DNA of 64,000 bases, taken from assembly GCA_035610365.1 (NCBI GenBank), contig CM069433.1:53620487-53684486 (forward strand), given 5' to 3'. Of this stretch, positions 46,930 through 58,740 are shown in pieces. Below the pieces are notes generated by a model that searched no databases, was not told the DNA's origin, and saw only the letters and a program-made list of their open reading frames with translations. The first letter of the stretch is position 1; every line of letters starts with the position of its first letter. Origin of the DNA: Aquatica leii (lineage: Eukaryota > Arthropoda > Insecta > Coleoptera > Lampyridae). Made by a program: the position numbers and the translations under genes.

Positions 46930-47484
46930 TCCAAATTAATACATGGTTAACAAAGAGAACCTGAGGAGTGGCACTCTACCAGGCGCATCCCCAGTTGGCG
47001 GATAGGGGAACGGCCTAAGTGAATGATCGTATGTAATGCTTAGGTTAATGCTAGGGATAAGGTTGCTCGTCGCTTATGAACAGGGACTCACAGCAACCAA
47101 AGACAGCATCGTGGACCAGCTACCCCGCCCGGCTGTCGTGTCGTAGCCAAGGGCTTGCACAGGGTATAACGGCGCCAATATGTGTTTGATGTGCTACGTG
47201 CATCAACCATGTCGATATATTATGCACGAACCTGGAGTGCTCAGGTTGGTGCGCGGGGTCTCGGCTTAACCGCCTGGACTAAGAGGAGACAACCTCAGCA
47301 AAATCTTAAATCTCAAGGGTCAGGGGCCGGACCGAGGGGATGCGTGACTGAATAGAGGATCAGCATTTACTGGCCCCAACCTCGGAGCACCGGGCGCCAC
47401 TCCGTTGTAATCAGTCGCCTTACACGTGTGCAGGAAGCACCGCACGTGTGGACATTTTATTTCTCCCACACTCGTGGGACTTAT
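46930..47484 (+). other. 5' UTR of a Loa-like non-LTR retrotransposon
   Basis: A sharp rise in G+C begins near 46955 and continues into the ORF1 remnant. The region holds no long frame. By position it is the element's 5' untranslated region, which in this class usually contains an internal promoter; none was identified. Confidence 0.5.
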
Positions 47485-48316
47485 ATGGACCAAGTAAAAA
47501 CAAAAACGAAACCTTCCGCCGGGGCACCTGGTACTGGTGAGCGTAAAAAACTTTCCGGGGCAGCGCGCCAAAAATTAAGAAAGGCGATGAGAGACCCAAG
47601 GGGCTCTAAGCAACCTGTCCTTTCATCGCTCAAAGAAGGGCAACCAAACACCTCACAGAATAAATCTGTCTCTAGGACTGGGACGCAAAAGCGACACCGG
47701 TCTGACGACAGCACTCCCAAGGAAGGTACCTTGAAAAAGGCAAAGTCTGGGACCAAAAAAGACACCAGAACTTTCAGCGAAGCAGCAACAAGCTTTAAAA
47801 TGGCTTTTGTCCATGAAGACCTGCAGTGCACGCTGTCGGAAGAGGAAACAGGGCAAATTAATAGGTACTTGGATTCTCGATAGAATCGACACTCTGTCCA
47901 TTGGGGCGGTTTTGCCCAAATTCACGGAGTGTCGCCACCGAGGGGGAGCGCTGTTAATTACATGGTTGAGAACGGAGCTAGGGAGAGTAGTTCCGTGGAA
48001 GGGAGCTAAGCTTCGATTCCTCGAAACGAAAGACCTCCCAAAACCAGTGCAAGCACACGCCTGGATCCCTCAAACATTGATTGTCCTTATGGACCAAACT
48101 TCCTGGGACAAGATAGGAACTATTTGCAACCGTAGACCCTACGTCAACCTCACTAGAGTGACGTTTAAACTCCTCTCCAAGACGAAGGTGGGGGGAGAGG
48201 AGGCGACCAGTATGGAGTGCAAAGAGACGACAGTGGTTAAGGGGCCCTCAGAGGAACCACAGCCTACTGCTTCATCCATTGCACCACAGTTGGTAGGTAC
48301 AGGTTTAAATGGTTAA
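47485..48316 (+). pseudogene. Non-LTR retrotransposon ORF1 (DUF4780-like), frameshifted
   Basis: ATG at 47485 opens a Lys/Ser/Thr-rich region (LSGAARQKLRKAMRDPRG; KRHRSDDSTPKEG), followed by a helix with LSEEETGQINRYLDS, and stops at 47883. A second frame, open from 47807, continues LPKFTECRHRGGALLITWLR and then PVQAHAWIPQTLIVLMDQ to 48316. This order (basic head, helix, RNA-binding-like domain with an AWIP motif) fits ORF1 proteins of Loa-type elements. The frames overlap by about 75 bases, pointing to a single frameshift. It would bind the element's RNA. Confidence 0.65.
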
Positions 48317-48470
48317 ACTTGTACAAATAAACTTGCATTACAGTAGGGCGGCATCTGCTGCCCTCTGTGCTTATATGAATAAACATCATATTGATGTGGC
48401 CCTGGTACAAGAACCTTAGACTTTTAAAGGGCAAATACGAGGTCTGGGTATTAATCACTATTATTAACAA
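48310..48470 (+). pseudogene. Start of non-LTR ORF2, endonuclease N-terminus
   Basis: ATG near 48310 opens VKLVQINLHYSRAASAALCA and runs to HIDVALVQEP before a stop replaces the Trp usual after QEP. QINLHHSKAAS and QEPW are hallmarks of the endonuclease start in this clade, with the Glu of QEP catalytic. The match fades after the GLGI residues near 48450. The rest of ORF2 and the 3' end are absent, unusual for an element type that normally loses its 5' end. Confidence 0.65.
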
Positions 48471-48699
48471 TCTTGTGTATTGATTGTAATATTTACTGGA
48501 AGATGCCAAACTCCGTGCTAATAAGTATGAAACATGATTTTCTTTGCCGCACACCCCTCTCTATAAATTATCCGCACCGAGTAGTGTCACCACAGACAGT
48601 CAGCACCATTTCTTACAAATACATATTTTATTATTTACTGGTTCATTATGCAATATATATTATGCCATAATATATCGGGTCTGATTTAAATTTATTCTA

Positions 48700-48805
48700 A
48701 TTTATGATTATAAGCGACTTTCGGCTTAGACCGCGTCGCAGTTAAACACCCAGACCTTTTAAGTCCTAGTCTCTTCTTGAGAGCCAAAACAAAGAAGTAG
48801 AACTT
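48700..48805 (-). repeat. PLE end fragment
   Basis: The sequence ATTATAAGCGACTTTCGGCT, then TTAGACCGCGTC and GAGCCAAAACAAAGAAGTAG, is the inverse of the PLE 3' end at 59295-59400 and matches the arms of the palindrome at 10.3-10.45 kb. Confidence 0.6.
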
Positions 48806-50730
48806 GGCCTTTGCCGTATTGTTATTCGTGAACCCAAACAAACTTTTTTGTTTGCTTGTAATACAATAAGTTATTTTATAAAATATAACAAAATAAAATA
48901 TTTGAAGTATATTTCCTACTGTAGATAAATATATATATAGTATTTTGAAACACGTCCAAAAGTTTCAATTAAATGCAGTGCGCATAAGTTAAGTTTGATT
49001 CTAAATACTATTAACACAATTTTAAAGAGACATAGTTTTTATATATATATACAGCGTAGTTGCCAAAAGCATTTATAATTTTATAAACCGTGCGTCACTT
49101 ACTATTTGATTAAAATTACAGATAATTATTATATATATCTTTTACCAAATTAACTTGTACAAATCAATTTGTTTTCAATTTCCAACAAATAAAATTTTAA
49201 TATGAAGAACACTTAATAAAATTTTGTACACGTGAAAAACTTTTAAAACTGCCTGTCTACATTTGTCACAACCCACAGTAATTACAAAGAACCTTAGAGT
49301 GCAAACCTAAATCATTTAAGTTTGTGTTTACTGAATGTAATTAATAATATACGAAAGTGAATAAAAATTTTGCATAAACTTGCAACAAAAAATTTCAAAT
49401 GTGCACTAAATACTTAACGTGCAATAAATTAACTGTCAAATAATTGATATCGTTTAACAAAATAATAATACAAAAATAACAAATGAAATCTAGACAATTA
49501 CAAACCAAAATATAAAAATGGTTACAACTTAATAATAACTACTACAACGAGTAGACAAAGCATAAATATATAAATACTTTTAAACAATTACCATAAATTA
49601 TAGTTTAAACAAGTATGTATAAACATCTAAACTTCTTAATTAAATGCAAGTTTTATTTATTCATTAATGTTTAACATGTAAATAATTTTATAGTATTAAA
49701 CTAAATAATATGCAAAACCAATGTAGTTGATCTTATAGGTACTATATAAAAACCAAGATAGGCATTTTTACATAATTTAAAGATTATTATTCTAGCAACG
49801 TAAGTAGTAATTTAGTTTTACCCTAGTTTGATTGCTAATTACTTTTGTTACCCGTTCTCTATCATTTAAGTTTAAAACAACTAATGATATCTCACAAACT
49901 CTGCAAAACTAGTGGTAATACAAAACTTTACTTTGAAAGGCTTATTTTAAAATTTATAACTATTAATTTTATTTTGTTTAGCACATCAAGTAAATATATA
50001 TTTTAAAATATACATTTTCATAGATGTTAATTTTTTTTAATAATAATAAGAAATAGTAGTAGGCATTCATTTTATTTTAAAATTATAATTGTTGTACAAA
50101 AAGATACAATTTATTAAAAATAAATATATTTTTAAAGTTTTTATTTGATTCTGAAAATTCTATTGTAAATATAAATATAAATCAACAAAATTTTAAGCAA
50201 ATGTATTTCATTATGTGACAACAAATAGTAAACATTAACTACAAAAAAATACATTTTTATCAACATCATAACATACCAAAAACGTTTTAAAGAAGCTGTT
50301 ACAAACATTTAAAACTTACTAAAATAAAGTTGCATTTAAACTACAACGTTATACAAATTTGTTAAAAATTTTAAATTATGTTTTACTTGAATAAGTAAAA
50401 TCTTCAAAGAAGTTTTTATTAAAGCTCACTAGAAGTATGTAAACGTACGTATAAGCAAGTTTCAATCGTGCATTCAATTTATATTTCTGCGATAAACAGC
50501 GCTGTCTGCATATAAGTGTTTCCAAGATAAATTTTATTTGCAGTTTGCATTAGTTGTAAAAAATTGCAAAAATACTTTTTCGTTCAAATATTTAAATTGT
50601 TTTTGTATGCATATCAAATTAGATAAATTTTGTAACCTAAACGACTGGTTAATTCAAAATTTTAAAATACAGTGTAAACTCGCAAGTCGAGTCATCAAGA
50701 GACTGAAAAAACTTTGTCCTGTGCAAAGTT
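48806..50730. other. AT-rich stretch, nothing recognised
   Basis: No coding frame of interest and no shared repeat was seen. Confidence 0.3.
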
Positions 50731-50731
50731 T

Positions 50732-51340
50732 GAGGAATGATGAAAGAATGTTTACATAATTTTTTTAAGGTTATGTTGTCATAAAACCGCTTTGAAGTAA
50801 TATGTACATGTTTGTATTGACTTCCTAGCATGCTATAATTTTTTAGAATTTTTTTTCTTCGATTTTATTAAGATATAACCGAAATATGGCAAATTGAGCT
50901 TATGTTGTCATATCGACTAACCCCTATATTTGTGTGTCTGGATATTGTTTTTCCCTTTAGTAAATCAATAAAAATTATTATTTTTAACGTATATGATATG
51001 AAATGTTCTCTAAAAAAATCGTCGCAGGCAGGATTCGAACCTATATTATATTTGTGAATGCACTTTAATTTATAAATAAAATATCTAATAAACTGCTAAA
51101 GTTAGAATTTTTTTTTATTTGAATAAGTTGTTAGCAAGAATGATTTATATAAGAAACTGCAAAAATAATTCAAATAATTTATATACGTACAAAATTATAT
51201 AAGAAAAACTATTAAAAATGGCATATATACCCACTTCCGATTTTTATATCAAACCCATTTTTTGATAAACGCAAGAAAATGTGAAAATACCAAATTTCAA
51301 GTTACTAGAACTTTTGGTTCGACAGTTACACACAATTGCT
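50732..51340 (+). repeat. About 600-bp dispersed repeat, copy 1
   Basis: It matches 57005-57545 in the same orientation along its length (shared: GGAATGATGAAA at the left, TCCTAGCATGCTATAATTTT, GGCAGGATTCGAA, CTTTTGGTTCGA near the right). 51025-51042 on the minus strand reads GGTTCGAATCCTGCC, a tRNA-type box B, but no box A is visible at the right distance. It may be a tRNA-related SINE or a DNA-element derivative. The two copies differ at many positions. Confidence 0.6.
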
Positions 51341-51852
51341 TAGCAATATCTTTTTTTGTCGACGCTTTTTTTCTACTTCGAAAATTGAGTTTTTCTTTTT
51401 TTTTTATTTAATGTTACTTGCCATTGTATACAACGTTATAGAATAACCACACCATGTGTCAAATGTATTAAGACTGACAAAGATACACGTTGGAATTTTC
51501 TGAACCGTAAAACAATGTGTTTTGCAACGATTATTCCAAATATATTTATTATACAGTTTTTCGAAAAATTCGAGTTAGGGAAACAATTAACTTTGAAACG
51601 TGTATTGTTTTTGTTCAAGTTACAAAATAATTTTAAGAAATTCAAGATTCAAGGTAGTGAGACAAAAATACGTTAGTAATATGTCGAAAGGTTAGTATTT
51701 GAGGAAAATGCACAAGTAATATCCGAGTTACAGCAGTTTAAGTTTAAACATAAAGAATTTATGTAAAATTACTAAAAAGCTATTGTTTTATAATTGACGG
51801 GGATCACAAAAACAAATTAAAGGACACAATATGAAAATAATACGTCATTTTT

Positions 51853-52160
51853 GTATATACAGAGTGTATCCGATTAAGGATTAACTAGGTGAAACTAGAG
51901 CATAAATGCAACCAAAAACTGTCTAAATAAAAGTTCTACTAAAACATTTTAAAAAATCAAAACTTTTATAAAATAAATCGTAAATTACTGACCTACTACA
52001 TTAATTAAGTCTTCTAAAGTTGTTGACACCACAAATAAAAATAAACTATTCCAAGAAGTGCAAATTTTTTTAAGCACTTTGCTGACAAAAATAAAAGTAA
52101 ATACAAAATAACGTTATCGAATAAAACGTAGTTAAATTACTGTGGTTAATGTTTTACAGA
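51853..52160 (-). repeat. Dispersed repeat, inverted copy of 45637-45942
   Basis: It begins GTATATACAGAGTGTATCCG and ends near 52160, matching the 45.6-45.9 kb copy in reverse. No frame is conserved. Confidence 0.55.
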
Positions 52161-52424
52161 TTTTACAGCATTTACCCACCAGTTACCGCGTAGTTACAAT
52201 GAACAGTCAACTTCCATTTGTTTATCACAAGCGATCTGAAAAATTTAATTCCAAATATCTCAAGTTTGGGTTTATTATAGTTACTACTTTTAATAATTTT
52301 TACGTTGTACAGAGTTTTGCAAAAACGCCAAAGTATTAAAGTTGCGTCTTTTTTTACCAAAACTCTTTGTATTTTTTTGCATTTTTACATCCTCCAAAAA
52401 AATAAGTGTTATACAAAGGCAGTG

Positions 52425-52565
52425 CTGAGCAGTAATGAATTACTTGCATTTCAAATATAGTATTTAAAATAAAACTGTATTTTGTAATTTGTATTTAGAT
52501 GCAATGTAAAATAGTATTTTGTAATTTGTATTTCAAATACATTGTTTGGTGTATTTTGAATATTT
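52425..52565. mobile_element. Probable hAT-type terminus with ATTTGTATTTCAAATAC-like repeats
   Basis: CAGTGCTGAGCAGTAATGAA at about 52421 resembles a hAT terminus (CAGTG start). It is followed by repeated TATTTTGTAATTTGTATTT and CAAATAC words; similar words recur at 52865-52940 and 54655-54735. The opposite end and the target duplication were not found. Confidence 0.35.
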
Positions 52566-53520
52566 CAATTACATCAATTACTCAAGACTAAAGTAAATTA
52601 GTAAACCGTTAATTTTATACGTTTATGTAGCCACTATTCAATTAAAGCCTGAAGTCTGGAACAAGCAATTATCCTTGTATAGTTTGCTTAATCGTTTCTT
52701 AATTTAAAATCATATCTTACAGTAAGAAAAATGTTTATGTTCTTTAGCATCAGTGGAACATCTATTTTCCTTTACAAATTTTATACATTCGCCAACTAGA
52801 CGTCGAAATAAACCCTCGATTATAAAAAAGAAGTAGTTCAATTTGTCAGTAAATAAAGACTTTTTACACGTTATTTTGTGTTACATAGCATTTTGTATTT
52901 TAATTGTAATTAAAATACTATTTTATATTTTTATGCCTCCGTCCGTTTTGACGTATTTTACAAGCAATATAATCGGTCGGAAATAGTTATTTACAAACCA
53001 AGTTCGGGAAGAAGTTTTTCCTACATGAGCGCATTTAAAGCACGAGCGAACGAAGTGAGGGAGTGCTTTAATAGCGCGAATGCTAGAATGATTTTCCCGC
53101 AAGAGGTTTGTACATAATTTTTTGTAACAAGCAAATATTTCCTTTGATAAGCAGAAGCAATCATTTTATATTAATGTCAAATTTTGATATAGCCACCTTG
53201 ATGAAAAGTGTAGAGTGCTATGAATTGACATTTGATGTCTAAAGTGTTCGTGCTGATCATATTTTGTATACTTTATATTGCTTTTTTAAGTTTACTTCTT
53301 GTTTTTATTAATAAAAAACACTGGGAAAACGGTTTTTAACAATTACAAATTATAATTGCATTATAATATTATTGTTTAAATGTCTGTAAATGCCAGTGTT
53401 TTTTGTAATTTTTCCCGCACTCGTGCGGGAATAACAATTTCCTGATTGGCTATACACGTATGTAAAACTTCACTTCGCAGGCGGCGAGTACAAAAAATTA
53501 CTTTTCCGGACTAGGCCGGT
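52566..53520. repeat. Hairpin-bearing repeat region
   Basis: 53029-53077 is an imperfect hairpin (GCGCATTTAAAGCAC and GTGCTTTAATAGCGC) around a GAGCGAACGAAGTGAG loop. Further on, 53410-53432 has TCCCGCACTCGTGCGGGA, a perfect small palindrome. Such GC-rich hairpins with a GAACGAAGTGAG-type loop are common in insect non-autonomous repeats. No coding region is seen. Confidence 0.4.
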
Positions 53521-53872
53521 AAAGTCAAGGTTAAATGTAGTAAAATTTATAGCTAAAAGTTGGCAGTACATTAATTCGCCTTTCTTCAATAGTTTGTGTC
53601 ATGTCATTTATGTCAAAATTATTATTTTATGAGCTTGTTTAACTATTATACTACTCGAAATTACCTATAACGACTTTTCTAATAACGAATGCAAACTTAT
53701 TTCAATCTTACTGACAAAGAGAACGATAAAGGCAACCGCAAAATTAAAAATCACTTAAACTTATATCGATCAAGTAAGTATACCTATGTATATGAAACAT
53801 CTATAACTTTAAATTGTAACTTTTAGCTTAATCAACAGCATATGAACATCTCTATCATTTATTATAAGAAAC

Positions 53873-54364
53873 TTACTTATTTAAATTAAAGTTAATTGTG
53901 CAGTTTGAAATATTTATATAAAGTAAACTCGTATGATTTAAGTTGAATTGTAAGTTTTGAACGTTACAATTTGGTTGAATGCCATCGACATTAGCAAAAC
54001 TTATGGAACACTGTGGTATCGAATTACATTGTCTTGTTAGTTGATTGTCTATTGCGATTTTAGGTGTCAAGGAGTCTTCTATAATTCTTCGGCAACAGTA
54101 CTGTCCTTTTCAACTACGTGATATTAGTTCCCTGACTTACTAATGCCGTTCCACTATTTCTACAAATGCAGTGTCCTGTATATAATAAAACATACTTATT
54201 ATAGACGCTTGCTGAATTTTTAATACACCAGTTAACAAGATCGTGGTTTCCAGTACCGATCCGAAGATTTTGTCGGTAACAAATTGCACATTTTGTGCAG
54301 CTTCTTTAATGTGTGGAGGAATATCCATTTTAAGACGATACAAATAAATAATACTTTTAATCAA
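53873..54364 (-). pseudogene. Crypton-like tyrosine recombinase remnant, internally deleted
   Basis: The minus strand from about 54330 begins MDIPPHIKEAAQNV, the N-terminal pattern of insect TE-encoded tyrosine recombinases (MDxPxHIxEAAxxV). About 200 bases on, after stops, comes STVAE, then in the next frame IIEDSLTPKIAIDNQL, matching the VAEGYIEDSL segment that follows the catalytic Tyr region. The end has a Cys/Asn-rich tail with ISNCTINFNL. The whole catalytic domain between them is missing, so this is a deletion derivative. The assignment is from memory of the motif order. Confidence 0.5.
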
Positions 54365-54519
54365 GTTAATTAAATTGTAACAAAATTAAGTATATTTACA
54401 TAAACAATTAAAATTCAAAATTACAGATTTCGTTGTTATCAACATAGAATATTTAAATTTAGTTAGTAAAATAAATCATTTTTTAAACATTTTTTTTAAA
54501 GTTCGGCACAAAAAATATT

Positions 54520-54636
54520 GTGTATCACTCGTCCTAAAAGTATTTTGCGAGTATTCGCCTTTTGTAGGCCTCTGCTTCGCCTCGGCCTACAAATATGCTC
54601 ATACTCGCAAAATAGCACTTTCTGGACTAGTGATAC
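54520..54636. repeat. Long imperfect hairpin
   Basis: Nested inverted pairs share one axis near 54577: TCACTCGTC/GACTAGTGA at the outside, ATTTTGCGAGTAT/ATACTCGCAAAAT, and TTTGTAGGCC/GGCCTACAAA at the core around TCTGCTTCGCCTC. Probably a foldback-type non-autonomous element. Confidence 0.55.
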
Positions 54637-55510
54637 AAATAACTATTTCGACATTTTATATTCTATATTTTGTATCTAGTATTTTAAATGCAGAATATTA
54701 ATGTAATTTATATTTTGTATTTCAATTCCCTAATAAGAATTCTTATTAAAATTATTAAAATTAATAGAAATTATAATAGATATAATAATAGAAATTATTA
54801 GAATAAGAATAAAAGTAGACTGTAACGGTTGCTTATAATAAATGTATACAAAACCACAACTACTATTTAATATTTTGTTAAAAAAATAGGACACACTTTT
54901 AATTGAGGTAAAGCAGTTGTTAACGGGACGTGTTTCATAATTTAAATTAATTTATTATTGTGGGTTAGAGACGCTTCTTTCAGTAGCGTTTCCAAAAGCC
55001 CATTACAACATCGTACACTAAACAGATTTAAAATATCTCCAATAATATTGTGATCAAAATGTAATATTTGTGCTACATATATAGTTTCTGTTGAGGAATT
55101 GTTTGACATTCTGAGCATCATCCACAGAAGTATAGGTCATCAAAGGAAAGATCTAATGAAAACCGAAATAGTTATAAATACGGTACTCTAACATTGCATA
55201 AAAAAATTATTTTGATGTATTTGTCACTTTGCGAGGTTTGTCATTTAAAGTGGTAAAAAAACAAAAATACCTTACTATAATACCGTGTTCAACGTGTTCA
55301 AATTGATATAATTGATATGCAGTCTGAAACAGATAATTAATTTAAATTGATACTTCTTATTAAGATCATCTTACTAGATTTGTCAACACTTACGTGTTTT
55401 AATCTTAAAGAAAGCTTTAGAAGTAAGCAAACATGTCAAAACTATTGTTTGTATCTTTTGTGCACTATTTGTACTGCATAGGTAAGTGTTTATATTTGAT
55501 CTTAATTTTT
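54637..55510. other. AT-rich stretch, nothing firm
   Basis: Apart from hAT-like TATTTTGTATTT words near 54660-54730, no feature was supported. Confidence 0.3.
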
Positions 55511-55514
55511 TTTT

Positions 55515-55850
55515 AATGATAGTACAACGGATGAGAATTCGTAAATCAAATAATTTAAAATTGAGCGGCAGAATGAAAAGGTCTAAAGCTGGTAAATGGA
55601 AAACCTTGTCATAGTCAAAACCGTCCGACAATAGAACCAGATAATGGTCAAAAAGTACAGCATCAGCAAAGAAAGAGATCTTTGCACGCTGGGTTAAAAA
55701 CGTCGCCATATAAAACTTTATTTGCCATTGAACCTAAAGTTGGTATTGCAACAGAAAAGCTACCTGTTGAATGTATTAAATAAATTATAAATGAGGAAGG
55801 TTTGGATGCATTGCTACGCAATAACGACAATAAGTAGCTGCAAAAAAGGT
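55515..55850 (+). pseudogene. Gypsy/Ginger-like integrase core remnant (KRBA2/SCAND3-type)
   Basis: One + frame, with several stops, reads EFVNQII (second catalytic Asp region; the codon before E is a stop), then KGLKLVNGKPCHSQNRPTIE. That corresponds to LK-VHGRPRHSQSQGSVE with the catalytic Glu retained. A frameshift leads to LHAGLKTSPYKTLFAIEPKVG and LPVECIK...EEGLDALL. This is the integrase family shared by Ginger transposons and host-domesticated genes such as KRBA2. A truncated fossil. Confidence 0.6.
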
Positions 55851-57000
55851 AATACAATAACAATGTGTGTTTTTGTTGTTTAAATAAATGAATTTTAGAA
55901 TACGTTTGTTGTATTTTACTTAGATCACTTTTAATATCTACGACATGTATTGGCGGTTTGTGAAGTCGGTCTTAAGGTGAGTTACATTTTATACATTTGT
56001 GTATTGTTTATATTATTAATACTCAATACAAAAATAACAAACATATACACTTTTGAACTGTTTGTTTAAGAACATTTTTTGGCGTATAATAGTACATTGT
56101 ATAAAATAATTTAAATTTGCCATGATAGAATTTACATTGTAATATTTTAAAAAATTGTCCTGGTTTACAGTTTTAAAATCCGGAGTTTAAAATATAGTTA
56201 TCCAGAAAAGTAATTGAAAAATTTTGGCAATAAAACAATAATAATTGTGTTTTTTTTTAATTCACTACTTTCAATCCAAAACCATGAGTTTTGTTTTTTT
56301 TGCATTTTTCGAAAATTACGTACGACAAATATACCGTTTCATTTAAAATACGTCCTACAAGTTTGACTGCTTCATGATTAATAAAATGAAAGATAAAAAC
56401 CGCGATTGAAACCATCGCGATCTACAAACGCGCAAGCCCTTCGGGTGTTAAAACTACATATAAAAATTTCGTAGTGATGATCACGACGTCACATTACAAT
56501 GCTCGCTACATATACAGGCATGTGCTTTAATAATTGTAGTCACAACACAAAGAAACGCCTATTTAATATATGTACTTATATCTTAAAAACATGTTTAAAT
56601 ATTTTAATTCATAATAATAAACCGTTTTTTGTTCTAATGAATGTTTGGGGCGCTCGCACCCTAGATCCCTTATGGATCAGCCGCCATTGACTACGTGATT
56701 AAGAGATATGCATAATGATTAAATGCTTTTGGTAGTACGCATAATTCCTGTTCAATTTTTAGTTAATATTAATGGTAACGAAACGCCCTGATATTGTGCA
56801 TCATGATTAACGATTCTAGTATTTATGCAATATTTTCTAATGTGCTCAGTAGTTTTGCGTAATCGCTGACAATTTTAGTAATTACTTGTCATTCCTGAAC
56901 TGATAAGTCATTATGCGTATTGGCGGTTTTTGGATATTAGCGATAACATATATATGACCGCAAGAAATAAAAAAACTGGTGTGGTCACCACACGACTTTC
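55851..57000. repeat. AT-rich stretch with a mariner-type terminus at 56293-56370
   Basis: 56293-56370 is the inverted match of 14957-15029. 56640-56690 holds a GGGGCGCTCGCACCCTAG patch typical of a decayed element end. No gene is recognised. Confidence 0.4.
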
Positions 57001-57004
57001 CTAA

Positions 57005-57545
57005 AAGGAATGATGAAAAAATGTCTACATATTTTTTAAGGTTATATTGTTATGTATAAAACCATTTTAAAGTGATATGTACACGTTTCTATTGATTTCC
57101 TAGCATGCTATAATTTTTTGAAATTTTTCTTCTCGATTTCATTAAGATCATATCGACTAAACCTTATATTTGTGCTCCTCGATATTACTTACCCCTTTAG
57201 TAAATCAGTAAAACAAAATAGTCACAGGCAGGATTCGAAACTATATTATATTTGTGAATTAATTTTAAATTACAAATTAAATATCTGATAAAATGTTAGT
57301 GTTAGAAATTTTTTTTATTTGAATAAATTGTTAGGTAGAATTATCTCTATAGAAAACTGTAAAAATATTTTGATTAATTTACATACGTATAAAATTATAT
57401 AAGAAAAACTGTTAAAAATGGCAGATACACTCACTTCCGGTTTCTTTATTAAACGCATCTTTTGACAAAGCAAAGAGAATATAAAAAGCCCGCTCCAAAC
57501 CAAATTTCAATTTACTAGGACTTTTGGTTCGAGAGTTATCTTGGG
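57005..57545 (+). repeat. About 600-bp dispersed repeat, copy 2
   Basis: Direct match to 50732-51340. Relative to copy 1 it lacks a short segment after ATTAAGAT, and the box B-like word is GGATTCGAAA (mutated). Confidence 0.6.
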
Positions 57546-58740
57546 TACATCCAAAATTAAACTGAACGAAAAAAGTTTAGAATTATATACTTTCGGTACA
57601 CCTCTTAGTCGCTTTGAATTTAATATTTGAAAAAACCAATTATAAACTATTTAGAGATATACTCGAAGTAGTATTTAATTATAGCAGGTACAAATAAAAC
57701 TTAACATGACAAATCATTTATTTAATCAAAATTGTAGCTGTTATTGTTACCACTGTGATAAATCTAATATGATTTTTATGGCTGTTTTCTAATTCCTACA
57801 ATATTTGGCAAACAATGACAAATCATTAAAAAAAAGAGTATTAGATCGTGCGTCAACTTAAATGTTAAATTAAATATAAATAAATTACAACATAAATTAT
57901 TACAGGTAACAGGACAACAATTTCAATTAGTGGTGTAAAACCCGATAAAAAAAACAATTATGACAATACAGTCTAACAAACAAAACAGAATTATTCACAG
58001 TATTAAGTATGTTAAAATATTTTCAAAATATACTAATAATTTGTCACAGCTAACAACTCAAATAAGAGAACTCAACTAAAAATAATGTTAAGTTTGAATG
58101 GGGAAGTACACGTGAACAAGAATTAATGAATTTAATAAATAAGTTACTCGACCGCTGGTTTTATAAATATTTGATTCATCAAAGCACTGCACAAAAAGAT
58201 GCGTCTAACCAAAACATAGGTTATTGTAGATTCTAAAATGAATTACTAATGGTTTATGTTTTTCAAACTTTATCAAAACCAGAATTAAAATACGTCCAGA
58301 TTGAAAAACAAACTGTATTCTCATTTAGTGTCAGAAATGATATACCTCAACATACATAAAAACAATATAAAATTCAATAACAAAACTAACAATTCGAGGA
58401 AAATTTCCATTAACTTCATTTTAAACATCGCAAGATGATTTTTGTAGGTGAATGTTGTTTCATGGTCAATTTTTATTTATTAGTCTTATCATTCTGTTTA
58501 CGTCCTTTGTTTTTTTTGTATATATATTTAAATTTTTATTTTATGACTTTCTTATAATTGGAAAATTAGAATAATTGTGTTATTAGTTGCGGTATAGTTG
58601 TTGGACCAGTAAAATTTTTCCACTCAATAATCTTTTCTTGTAAGTTCTTTGTTTATAAGTGTATCTGTTAAAAATCTTAGTTGTTTCCTTAGTGTTCACT
58701 TTCTGTTAATAAATAAACAGGATCAAAGAATTTTGTAAAC
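57546..58740. other. AT-rich stretch, nothing recognised
   Basis: No coding frame or repeat could be supported. Confidence 0.3.

Noticed and set aside
47481-47925. Minus frames of 116 and 90 codons
   Set aside because: Antisense shadows of the Loa-like ORF1, whose motifs are clear on +.
51025-51042. tRNA gene
   Set aside because: Only a T-arm/box B word is present; no cloverleaf, anticodon arm or acceptor stem can be drawn.
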